Assembly: GCA_034190875.2 (NCBI GenBank) | Contig: CM067348.1 | Coordinates: 34,566,871 to 34,630,870, forward strand | Direction of reading: 5' to 3' | DNA: 64,000 bases | From: Urechis unicinctus | Taxonomy: Eukaryota > Annelida > Polychaeta > Xenopneusta > Urechidae | Shown: positions 25,066 to 34,803 of the stretch, piece after piece | How positions within the stretch are numbered: the stretch's first letter is position 1 | How the letters are laid out: each line of letters opens with the position of its first letter | The notes under the pieces: model-generated | Database searches by the model: none | Told to the model about the DNA's origin: nothing | What the model saw: the letters and a program-made list of their open reading frames with translations, nothing else | Made by a program: the position numbers and the translations under genes

Positions 25066-25424
25066 TCAGAGTTTGTACTCATCGTTCTCTACTGCATCTA
25101 GCATGTCTGCCCAACAACCCCTGGCCGGCGCTCCTACTAGCCCCGTCTCCAATGCCAGTTGGAACTAAATCTGCCTACATACTGAATCGCATACTCTGCA
25201 CGTTGTCGGGCCTTGGTACACCCCTGTCTTCTTGCAGTGTACCCTTGTTCGAGTTACGTGGTCCAGTGCTGCCAGTATGTAGGCGGCCGACCTAGCTTCA
25301 ACTATCCCCTCTTTCAACCATCTGTACGTGTCATCCGAGTGGCATGTCCTTCTAAACTCTCCGTGCTGTTTGTTCCTTCGGAACTCCAGCCATTCTGTCT
25401 TTTGGGCCCTTCCTGAGCATTTTG
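25066..25424 (-). pseudogene. LINE relic: connector and zinc-knuckle (frame b)
   Basis: This frame reads TEWLEFRRNKQHGEFRR, then DDTYRWLKEG, ILAALDHVTRTR and CKKTGVYQGPTTCRVCDSVC. It fits the W...HG.F / W.WLK.G / AAQ.QALRT / CR.CG series of LINE C-termini. The second half of the zinc knuckle (the ET..HI...C part) is missing and only about 30 poorly matching residues separate CRVC from VENDEYKL, so about 40 residues seem deleted or scrambled. There is an in-frame TAG near 25167 and a TGA at 25066-25068. Confidence 0.7.
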
Positions 25425-25692
25425 GTTGTCAGGATTTCTTCCAGTGTTGGTACTGGTTCCTGAGTCATCCAAACCTTTTTGGCCCTTTGTAGCAGTGTCG
25501 CTCGGTCGGGTAATTTCCTGCACATGTTCTCTAGAATGTCACGTACTTCCAGTATCAATGGGTCTAGGCTCCCTATAACGTATCTGGACAGGGATGCTAG
25601 AGCCACCTGGTATTCAACCCTGAAGCTCTTGAACCCCCATCCGCCTTGTTCCGCTTTCAAGTAGTAGTGATTCCTGCTTATTTATATACCGC
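25425..25692 (-). pseudogene. LINE relic: post-polymerase segment (frame a)
   Basis: A frame of about 100 residues opens near plus position 25692 with RNHYYLKAEQGGWGFKSF, which matches the R.Y..R..GGRGL.S pattern just after the polymerase core in LINEs. It continues with VEYQ, SLDP and RDILENM, which recall the VE..Y..TKIK...DP.M..VR..EE segment. The same frame runs open to 25352, but homology passes to another frame between about 25400 and 25440, marking a frameshift. It is open from a TTG and has no proper start, being the middle of a longer ORF. Confidence 0.7.
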
Positions 25693-25870
25693 CGAGGCCG
25701 TCCACTGATAGCCATCTTTGCTAGCTGTTTATTTGGACTGTGAACACACTGGTGCATTTTGTAAATACCTGGTTGGTTTATGCACAAACTAGAAAACATT
25801 GTCTTATTAATGACATGTCGTAGAGAGTTAAACATGACAGGATGACATTCTTTCCTTCATCATTGGGTGC

Positions 25871-26575
25871 CTCAGCTTTGAGTCTCCTAGTTACCATATA
25901 TGGTGTTGTGGGACCTATTCAATATTTGCCATATATGGTTGATATGACAGGTGGATGTATTAGCTGGCGCCGTGGCTGATGAGACCTTTTTCGATCCGAT
26001 ACTGCATTCTGAATGACGCAGATAGTGATAATAAGGATGATGTCTCCTTGTACTGCTCTCGATGTGTCATGTAGTAAACATTAAACAAGGATCAATAATC
26101 AAGATGCTGCAGGAATGCCGACTGGGATGCATCAACTGATAGCATACAAACAAATACAAATAACTTATTATTGATGTCATGCTGTGTTATATTGGGGTGC
26201 GACTGATGGTGACTGTAGCATCGTGGACGTGATGTGCAGGGTCATCGAGTGAGCTGTGTTGGTTAAAGACCTTTACTAGTAGCAGGACTCTTTTTCGTGA
26301 ATCTTAGGCGCCTATGTTATTTGAGTACAAAGCACATCACGACGTGACACTGTGGGCTAGAAGCATCATGAATACAAAGCACATCACGACACCCCTGGAG
26401 CACTCTATCCGAGGGCGATGGTGCGATGTATGGTTTCACTGGACTGTAGACATTATGCTTTTTATTTATTTTATATCAGCAAATATAAATTTATTAATAC
26501 TGTTCCTTTATTGAAGGAAATATGTAGCATTCAGTATATACATTCGCTTCCTTTCTGTGACACTAGGGCGTATCA
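25871..26575. other. Mostly unassigned; weak SINE-like patch at 25965-26035
   Basis: At 25965-26035 there is CTGGCGCCGTGGCTGATGAG, which fits a box-A-like word, followed by TTCGATCC and a tail rich in GATAATA and GATGATG. A similar layout occurs at 28735-28850. Both are too degenerate to be sure. The rest shows no feature. A CAAAGCACATCACGAC word repeats at 26328 and 26378. Confidence 0.3.
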
Positions 26576-26580
26576 TTTTG

Positions 26581-26645
26581 AGGGCGGATCAACCTCGGGG
26601 CGGATCGACCCGGGGGCGGATGGGTCAGGGGGCGCACTGACCCTT
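26581..26645 (+). repeat. G-rich short repeat with quadruplex pattern
   Basis: Three to four units of GGGGCGGATCGACCC type, about 15-18 bp long, stand out in an AT-rich setting. G runs at 26597-26600, 26612-26616, 26622-26624 and 26628-26632 with loops of 11, 5 and 3 satisfy a loose G-quadruplex pattern. The apparent GGADGSGG coding frame is probably incidental. Confidence 0.7.
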
Positions 26646-27012
26646 TCTGATTATTTACAGGAAATCCTCGTCTGTCGCAGTTGTCTTCACTCTGGAAATG
26701 GATGGAAATAAATATTTCCCTTTCGTTGGACTAAATTTACGCTGAGCATCACTTTGCCTTAATGCAATACAGGTAAGCCACAGGCGCTCTCTGTTTTTTT
26801 TCATCCAGAGCAGCCCATTAGCCTGACTTTTCCGATTTCACTGCTAACAGCACGAATGTATAACTCTGCTAATATCATAAATCAAGCAGAGGCGACAATT
26901 GTTTTTGATTACAAAACATGATGGCCGCTTGCTTGTAATCGCAAACTACTTGTAAATATCACTGCATTACTCCTCAACTTCTAGACAGCAAATTTTATTT
27001 GTCACCATTCGA
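26646..27012. other. No recognisable feature
   Basis: Unique AT-rich sequence with no repeat or plausible coding frame. Confidence 0.4.
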
Positions 27013-27120
27013 TCTAGCACCTCTAGTCCAGTGTTTAGCTTACATCCTGTTAATTTGCTTGGCCTTATACACCTCTAGTCTAGTGTTTAGCTTACATCCT
27101 GTTAATTTGCTTGGCCTTAA
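27013..27120. repeat. 52-bp tandem duplication, 2 copies
   Basis: ACCTCTAGTC.AGTGTTTAGC and CCTGTTAATTTGCTTGGCCT occur twice at an offset of about 52 bp with one visible difference. This is a recent duplication. Confidence 0.9.
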
Positions 27121-28734
27121 ACTCCTCTCTTCCGAGCGCGATAGCTGGTGTGATAAATAACTACAGCTGAGCTGTCTCAGCGCGAAGTTCCCGGACCATG
27201 AATGCAATGCTGATTACGGAACGGCTATCAGACATTTTCTTATCCTGCATTAATGTCTCATAATAAATGAATAAGAATTCGATAATGGACTTAAATTGCC
27301 GTCCCAGATATTGCGCCATGTTTGTTATATCCAGTTCTGGGCTGCGTTTGTGCACTTTCATCCTGTACCCGGAGGTATCCCTGATAAGATATGTGAATTA
27401 TCTGACTGGAATGTGCTCCCTGTAAATACCACTCGTACGTTCAATGCGAAATTGTATTAGTTATAATCAACAGAGCATATGTTATACGGGTCATACAGTA
27501 TGTAGGCAAATATATACCCTGGTAGGCTGATGTTGACGTTAGTTAACGGTGCCACAGAATGTCTTTCAAGTGAATGCAAACAATGTTCTCTTAGATTAGA
27601 ATGCCTGGTCGATAGTCGTGTTTCAGATTTAAGGACTTACCATACTAATTACAGCCTGTGATATTTCGTTACCGTCACAAATCATGGCGATATTTTGTGC
27701 ATTTTTCTGTACTCTGTGAGATTATGTGAAGCAATCCCTGGTTTAAAAACATACAAATGTGTCTTACCGATAGTAGGGGAGAGTCCGCATTGGTTAATCA
27801 AATAAAGCAGATTTGCCGCCAACTGTAATGACAACGCTACATAAAACATAAATATATCACTTAGTCTAAATAAAGATCCAGCGCTAATCTGATTATAATC
27901 AGCCGCCATGGCCGGCGTTCTACTTGCAGCTTTGACAGCATAATCGCGGGGATATTACCAGATGTTCCGCTTAATTATCTCATTTGTTATAGTACCGACT
28001 TCTAGTTGCATTATTCCTACATATATGTCATTCTGTTGAAGCTTGCCATGCCAATGTAGCTGCATTATTTCGCAGAGTCTTGGGCTAATTCAATTGTGCA
28101 TTGCATAAGCACCAGTCCAATGTAAGTTATCCCCCATATATATCTATATTTCGTGGCTGACGAAGAAGTAGGAGCCAGATGAAACGATAAATGATGGTTC
28201 ATGGCATAAATAATGACAATGCCGACAATTTGGACTGCATTGCAGCATTATACAGGGATCATTCCGCTGCAGCATACTGCCTTTCTTGGTTTAGTGTCAA
28301 CCATTTGCATAACACACTCGGGATAATAAACCTTATGCGGGATGAGCCGTCCAAACCACTGCGTTACAGAAGCCTAATGACGCTGGACATCATTGAACTA
28401 TTCAGTCGGATGAATTGACTTATCAATTATCCTCAGAATTGTGATTTCTAGCCACTGTAAAACATTCTCTATATACTGACCCAATTGTCTAGGTTTGACA
28501 GCACTCTCATCATCAGCAGTATACTGCGATGCTTAATGATTCCCGGGAATATTTTGAATATCTATGTCATTGTGCAGCAGATATATGGATGATGACACAA
28601 AATATACCTATACATTCACGCGGAGCAAATGCGACACAGCGAGTTAAATATAAACAGCTGTGTAATTAGATTGCTTATAAATTATAGATACAACTCTCTT
28701 ACTACGAATTCCTAGGCGTTACAGCGTTTCTTTG
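27121..28734. other. No gene; a weak echo of duplication A near 28650
   Basis: The interval shows no gene. TAAACAGCTGTGTAATTA near 28658 is shared with copy A near 8875, and the DNA to its left is loosely alike, so a short third fragment of that duplication is possible. Confidence 0.35.
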
Positions 28735-28850
28735 TTTGATGTTAGTCTGAGTTTAGAGGAGCCATGTAGCGTTAGGAACCTTTGCGATGGCCAGCGTTTG
28801 ATCCCGCATCAATGCAGCATGATAATGATACTGATGGTGATGTGAAAGTT
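28735..28850 (+). mobile_element. Possible degenerate tRNA-SINE
   Basis: TAGCGTTAGGAACC followed 30 bp later by GCGTTTGATCCCGC resembles a box A to box B pair. It is followed by a GATAATGATACTGATGGTGATG-type tail. The layout is similar to 25965-26035. The boxes carry mismatches and no ends are visible, so this is only a candidate. Confidence 0.3.
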
Positions 28851-29138
28851 CTTTGGATAATTGACTGAGGCGTCTTTCAATGGTGAATGAGCTTAATATG
28901 CTATGATGAATTTAACGGCTTAATATTTGCTGCTGGACACTTCTGCTGCTTGACGTTGGTGCCTCGTCGCGGTATTACAAGCTTCCAGTGTCTAAATGCC
29001 TGAGCTGGGTGGTTAAATGTAGTGCAAAACCACTTGTATGTTACAGCCTTGCGATAACAACGGTGATAAAGAAATTGATGGTATTGACAACTATATGCTG
29101 CTGATGATGATGCTGCTGCAACTGCTTTTGCTGCAGCC
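28851..29138. other. No recognisable feature
   Basis: A short interval with several scattered GATGATG and GCTGCTG patches leading into the trinucleotide repeat. Confidence 0.4.

Positions 29139-29177
<39 letters not shown>
29139..29177. repeat. (GAT)13 trinucleotide microsatellite
   Basis: An uninterrupted run of GAT units. No long frame uses it. Confidence 0.95.
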
Positions 29178-30165
29178 CTAACTCAAACCCACATAAGAGG
29201 AAGGCATTGGCTCAGTAGTTTAGCATATTTTCCGTCATCCTGGTCATTATAACTGCCTTAGCACAACGTGCAGACAACTTGTTTAATCGGATAGCTCCAA
29301 CAAACTATAAACGTCTACTTATCGCGATAGTATTTTTTCCAGGAAATCAGAAATCTGTTGGTTAATTACTATATGATATGCACCTTAACAGGCTTCAGCT
29401 TATGATCCAGAAATAAGATAGTCTTAGATTAAGAGTTCAGCCAATGTTTCAAAATTATGTTCCTTAGTTTGCAGGATACTCCGGGTTTTCCAAATACTGT
29501 ATTGCTCAGAACGACCAGCCATTTTCAAAATCACACGGGAAGAATGAGTGCATAAGATATAACGCACTCGATGTACAATTCAATTCACCCGCTTTGTATC
29601 TGATCCTGGGTGAAGTAAGCAGAGCGTGTTTAATAAACCAGATTTATGCCATCTTATAACCTACAACGAAGACATCCAATTTACACCCACTGCAGGCACT
29701 GCCATCATGCTAATGAGATGATAACGCAATAATCATAGCATGAAGGAAGCTGACGGGTCTTTAATAATTCACTAATGCCTTATCACTAAGACTTCTGTTA
29801 GTCGCATGTTAAACCTCCATTGCATCCAACGTTTATGTTTTGTCTTTGCTGATTAAATCGATTGTTGTCTAGAAAGCCACGAATTCAACTGCAGTTTAAT
29901 ACGGCATACATCGCTCAAAATTCTACAGGATCTGTTGAGTGTGCGCCTATAAACAGATATTTAAAGGAACTAACCGTCAATTTGCAGTAAAGTGGAGAGG
30001 GGGAGAGGGGTTTTAAAATATTTAGCTGCATTGTTTTGAATAAGTAGTGATCAAAATGTCTACACAGTTACTTGATTTCGCGTGTCCTTGTTTACTCGTG
30101 GCTACGAAAACAGATTTTAAACGGAAAAAGCCATTGCCTTATAAGTGAGCAAATATATATTGATT
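29178..30165. other. No recognisable feature
   Basis: About 1 kb of unique-looking DNA before the 24-bp array. No gene or RNA is evident. Confidence 0.4.
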
Positions 30166-30868
30166 TAATCAATAACGTCTGTCAACATTTGCTCAATAAT
30201 GTCTGTCATCATTTGATCAATAATGTCTGTCAACATTTGATCAATAAGGTCTGTCATCATTTGATCAATAATGTCTGTCATCATTTGATCAATAATGTGT
30301 GTCATCATTTGATCAATAATGTCTGTCATCATTTGATCAATAATGTCGGTCATCATTTGATCAATAATGTGTCATCATTTGATCAATAATGTCTGTCATC
30401 ATTTGATCAATAATGTGTGTCATCATTTGATCAATAATCATCATTTGATCAATAATGTCTGTCATCATCATTTGATCAATAATGTGTGTCCATTTTGATC
30501 ATAATGATTGATCAATAATCATCATGTGATCAATAATGTGTGTCATCATTTGATCAATAATGTGTGTCATCATTTGATCAATAATGTCTGTCATCATTTG
30601 ATCAATAATGTGTGTCATCATTTGATCAATAAGGTCTGTCATCATTTGATCAATAATGTGTGTCATCATTTGATCAATAATGTCTGTCATCATTTGATCA
30701 ATAATATCTGTCATCATTTGCTCAATAATGTCTGTCATGATTAGATCAATAATGTATGTCAACATTTTCTCAATAATGACTGTCATCATTTGCACAATAA
30801 TGTCTGCCATCATTTGCTCAATAATGTCTCTCAACATTTTCTCAATAATGTCTGTCATGATTAGATCA
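30166..30868. repeat. 24-bp minisatellite, about 28 copies
   Basis: The consensus unit is TCATCATTTGATCAATAATG plus TSTG. Each unit holds the palindrome TTGATCAA. Variants alternate GTCTG, GTGTG and GGTCT, and edge units have TGCTCA or TAGATCA in place of TGATCA, so the middle is more homogeneous than the ends. There are breaks near 30366-30380 and 30430-30530. Because the period is 24, both strands stay open (plus HHLINNVC, minus DIIDQMMT). These frames are repeat by-products and lack any flanking coding signal. Confidence 0.95.
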
Positions 30869-31239
30869 TTAATGCCGATATCGATGTACGATGAAAGTGC
30901 CCATTATATTATAATATAATAGTTTTAGATATACAGATTGGCAATTACACACGAGATGCAATTATCCTATCGTGTCTTTAAATCAATTGTTATCTGGTTG
31001 ATTGAACGACTGCACTAATTCCAGACTGTCAGACACCTTATTTACCTAATCTCTATGTTTGGGGCGAATGCATGTGGTTCAGGCCGTGTTTCGTCATAAA
31101 GCCAGAGAACGCTCATTTCAGGGATCCAATCGGTATTTGTATTGTGGTTCAAATCCAATGAGCGACTTCTTCTCACATCTCATTCAGTATTATCGCACAT
31201 CTTTGGAAACAGTCGACAAACACGTACTGTAGCAACGGT
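30869..31239. other. No recognisable feature
   Basis: Unique sequence. ACGACTGCACT and CAGACACC words near 31006-31037 faintly recall the left end of the large duplication, but the match is too short to call. Confidence 0.35.
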
Positions 31240-31570
31240 TCAAATTACACGAATTAAGGAGACAAATGTCTTGTAGTTGAGATGAGCAACGTTAAACAAA
31301 CATCGCAGCGCGCCGCCCGTGGACGACAGAGAGGATATACTTCTGAAGCAACGCATACTATCATGACACTGAAAGCATGATTGAGTCAGTGCTATTGTCG
31401 TTTCAATGAATATATCCCTCATGGAACCGTAACGTTGCGCTGCATAAACGTATATATGACTAATGTGGTAAAATAATTGATTTTTACAATATGTACCATT
31501 TACAACACGTTCTTTCATTAGTATGAGAGGCTAAATGGACCAAATGTGAACACATGCATTTTAATTTCAT
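31240..31570. repeat. Diverged dispersed duplication, partner of 60765-61060
   Basis: Best match: TATATATGACTAATGTGG at 31449-31466 against 60909-60926, continuing to ACCATTTACAACACG at 31495-31509 and 60977-60991. The copies are also alike to the left (TCAATGAATATATCCCTCATG against TCATATAAACACATCTCGCATG). On the minus strand both give a frame with HISHIY, but the frames otherwise do not align, so coding is unlikely. Confidence 0.7.
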
Positions 31571-32154
31571 CCGCTTCTGAATAGCAAAAATTATGATGTT
31601 AATGCCGCATGCATCAATGGAAGACATTGTGCATTTCATCGTCTAAGAACCAGCCCTTGCTGTCTGCATAGCCATACAAGATGCATTTATTCGGTCTTGC
31701 TCTTCGTGCGGAGCAAAACGATGGGTATCTATCCTTTTAATGGCTCTAAATGTTCAATTGTCCACCTTATACCGCGCGAAATTGGCAATGTGTCTCCCTG
31801 TAAAGCATAAAATGGTTTGTCAGCCTCGTAAAACAGGACAAAATAGTCAACCCGCCGGGAGACCCAAACTACCCACAAGGCCCAATGTGCTGAACGTAAA
31901 ACTAGTCATTGGCACATAAAGCAGCCACGTACACGCGATGCAAGTGTTATTTTGTCGAGCGAGCAAACGGAACACGTATACAGGTTGCTTTACATTTGCA
32001 CACGACCTCCCATCTCGGCTTTCCTGCATCAAAATGGGCATGAATGGTACGAGCGAATCGAGTTGATTCTACTGATATACCGGTATGACAGCAATGTAGC
32101 ATAATTATGAATACGACCATATCTCATCCTCCAAAGTTTATTTCAGATATAGTG
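31571..32154. other. No recognisable feature
   Basis: Unique-looking DNA. The few short frames show no motif. Confidence 0.4.
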
Positions 32155-32340
32155 GATGTATTACCGAAAATATATTTCATGATTACACACCATTGTGGGT
32201 ATGATTGCACTGACACACCACATGTATTGCGGTATGAATATGATGATACACGCTTATATAATGTATATTGTGGGTGTGATCATACATTGATAAATAAACA
32301 TTATTAACTTGTATATGTGGTTATGATAGTACTGCATATT
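32155..32340. repeat. Decayed 41-bp-type minisatellite
   Basis: Words such as ACACACCA.GT, GTGGGTATGATTG and GTGGGTGTGATCATAC recur at roughly 40-bp spacing and resemble the 41-bp unit of the 61190-61500 array. The array follows the 31240 segment as the clean array follows its partner at 60765. Together these suggest an old duplicated pair. Confidence 0.45.
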
Positions 32341-34599
32341 GAGTTCCTGCATCGTTACACACTTCGGGATTATATATAACAATCGAAACAGTCCTATACA
32401 AAGACTGCTGTAAGTGCAGGAAAAGACTTTTCCCAAGGAGTGACATTTTATTTAGCACGGCCGCTCATCTGGTAAATGGTGCACATATTAAGTCTGCGGC
32501 CGCAGAATGAGTATAGAAGCCAATAAATTTATAAAAGCCTGCCAGTGCATTACCAGTTCTCTCAGGTGCAGCTAGGCAGCCAATGGGGTAGTTTTTATTG
32601 TAAAGTATGTCCTATTGCATGTAAATCATCACATTCTAGCTGCCATTGATTCAAATTGCTATGGGATGCCTGGTTATAACGTCATACACATAGTCACATT
32701 GTTGAGAATGTGTTAGGATGATGAATGTTGTTGAGCTTGGACAGCAGTAAAACAATCAAGTAGCTCTCGGGTGAGTAAATAACATCACAGTAAAGTGTTC
32801 CTCAGTTAAATGCCGTCTATAGCATTCCGCACCTGGAGATATGGGGATTATGCAACATAACTGTTGAGCCCCATCTGTGGAAAGATATAGGTTGCAACAT
32901 AACTGTAGACATTGGGTTGTATCGCAATAACGTGGCTACAGAGTCAAGCAGCTGATTGAAAACGTCAGGTCCTGAATTAATACGTTGCAATGGTTGCTAT
33001 GTTTCATAGATTATTCATCCCACCACGCGAAATTATTCTGTGTGTTGGCTATGCAATGAATGACAATGAATCGGGGGAGAAAGCGAAGCAGGCCCTGGTG
33101 TTTGTGGATATGTCACAGCATCATCTAGACAGACAGGCACCTTCAACACGTATGTCACAGCATCATATAGATAGACATATATCTTCAACATGGTACCATT
33201 GAGCCATTATTCATCCCACGATGTGAGTCGCCCGGAAAAGTCATCATTTACATGTGGTTTAAAACATCGGAAACAAACACGTTCACGTGATATCATTTGC
33301 GCAGATGTAAGCTACACAATACAGTTGTATTGGTATGGACGTAGCTCAATTGCAAATCGTGTATCAAAGTTAATTAGTTTAATATCTCGTTGCTTTTAAG
33401 ATATTCTGTGAAGCGCTGTGATTTAACTCTGACACACCCTATCTCTAATTCGGGATCCTCTCTGGTTCATTATTAATTGAATATGCTGTAAAGCACAGTT
33501 CATCGACTCAGACATAATGTTTGATATACATCGTTCCCAAATTGCTAACATCTCTACAGGAAGGCTATTAAACTAGATTATAACATATCAGCAGTCGTAA
33601 AATACAGTCATTAGCAGCCGACGAATCCATCAACCAGTTGTATAGTCTGATGTGGAAGTTTCTGCGATGAATCAATCCGCGTGTCGCCGCCACTCAACGA
33701 CCCGTTAATGACGCAATTATCAATTAATCACCGAAGATCAAGCTTGACGTTTAGTGTATTATTTGTATAAAGCTTATTGGAAGTACGTTTTTTTTTTCGA
33801 ATTGTTGTGTGTATGCCTTTTAGGCCGCAATTTTTCTGATTTTGTTATTTAAAATTTCATGTATCAATTGCATTTGCCTAATCATGAACTATATCCCTTA
33901 AAAAAATAAACTCTGCTCAACTGCACTACCAATCGTGGTTTGACCTTTCCAGTATGCTTTGACCTTTCCATTATGCTTATTATCAAACTATGATCATTAT
34001 ACGACTGCCCCGTGGCTCGACTGTTCAATCAACCTTTAATGACTTGGTTTTTCCGGTCATTGCAGATCTTCTATTGCAATGGAGCACATTTCGGCGCATG
34101 CCATGACACCAGACAATCAGCAAGTAAACAAGCATGCGAGTAAAAATCTCTTTTTTGATCTGCAGGGAGGAAAGACGACAATTTGATAAACATCGCGTGA
34201 CTTTACCCATGCACAATCAAACAGTCGACAATTCTACCTTCTAACGGTCGACCCAAAATGCATTGCGATCTCAAAAACAAAAAGCAACCAGAACAAGGTT
34301 TGAGATTATCAACGGTTGTTGTGTTGATATTGTCAGACTTTTCCGCGCATGCATAGTGTTATGTGCACACAAATAGAGGTCGCAATAAGTAAGGACCGCA
34401 GTAGAGTGCTGTATATAAACGTTTCGTCCGTAACCGTTGGATCGTTCTGGAGGCACCTTTATCGTTCACAATGGCCTAAAGATACTATGTACATGGTGTC
34501 TATCTGGCTAGATTGTATTGTGACGTAGAACGGTAAAAAAGATTTCTATTCTAGAAAAAAAATACGCTTCACTAGTTATCTGGGTTTATTGCAACTCTG
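32341..34599. other. Mostly unassigned; 42-bp duplication at 33109-33192
   Basis: ATGTCACAGCATCAT.TAGA occurs at 33109 and 33151, a two-copy 42-bp tandem duplication. At 33942-33976 GACCTTTCCA.TATGCTT repeats twice. No gene is seen. The 70-codon frame covering 32990-33202 spans the 42-bp repeat but has no recognisable features. Confidence 0.5.
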
Positions 34600-34803
34600 T
34601 ACATGACACGCTCGCAGTGTAATGAGTGGGATAAGATTTGACAAGCACGCAGAATAATTAGACTGAATGGGATAAGATATGACATGCACGGTGAATAATT
34701 TGACTGAGTGGGATAAGATATGAAAGGCGCGCAGTGTTATTTGACTGAGTGGGATAAGATATGGCACGCTCGCAGAATAATTTGACTGAGTGGGATAAAC
34801 CAC
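34600..34803. repeat. 41-bp minisatellite, 5 copies
   Basis: TGAGTGGGATAAG-type words start at 34623, 34664, 34705, 34746 and 34787, exactly 41 bp apart. The rest of each unit reads ATATGACACGCTCGCAGAATAATTTGAC with changes. It is unrelated in sequence to the 41-bp array at 61 kb. Confidence 0.95.

Larger units (their letters stand above)
24776..25870 (-). mobile_element. LINE (non-LTR retrotransposon) 3' relic
   Basis: This is the C-terminal end of a LINE ORF on the minus strand, split over at least three frames. From N to C the remains are: a GG.G-type reverse-transcriptase thumb segment (YLKAEQGGWGFKSF), a W-HG-W connector (TEWLEFRRNKQHGEF, DDTYRWLKEG), a zinc-knuckle start (CRVC), an acidic link (VENDEYKL), an endonuclease-like motif (HRRPDMLLWDK) and a VVPIVVGNLG block. 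This order matches invertebrate LINE proteins usually labelled R2-like, with a C-terminal restriction-like endonuclease. The GC content is higher than in the flanks. The polymerase core with the YxDD box is absent, so this is a 5'-truncated, dead copy. The region 25690-25870 is probably also LINE-derived but too decayed to assign. Confidence 0.8.

Noticed and set aside
30499..30858. 119-codon repeat protein DIIDQMMT
   Set aside because: Open only because the 24-bp unit has no stop in that phase; the opposite strand is equally open and edge units show no codon-level constraint.
30166..30868. CRISPR-like array
   Set aside because: Units are directly tandem with no unique spacers, and the DNA is eukaryotic in character.
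30990..31040. Left-end fragment of the large duplication (ACGACTGCACT, CAGACACC)
   Set aside because: Only two short words match, with different spacing and no further anchors downstream.
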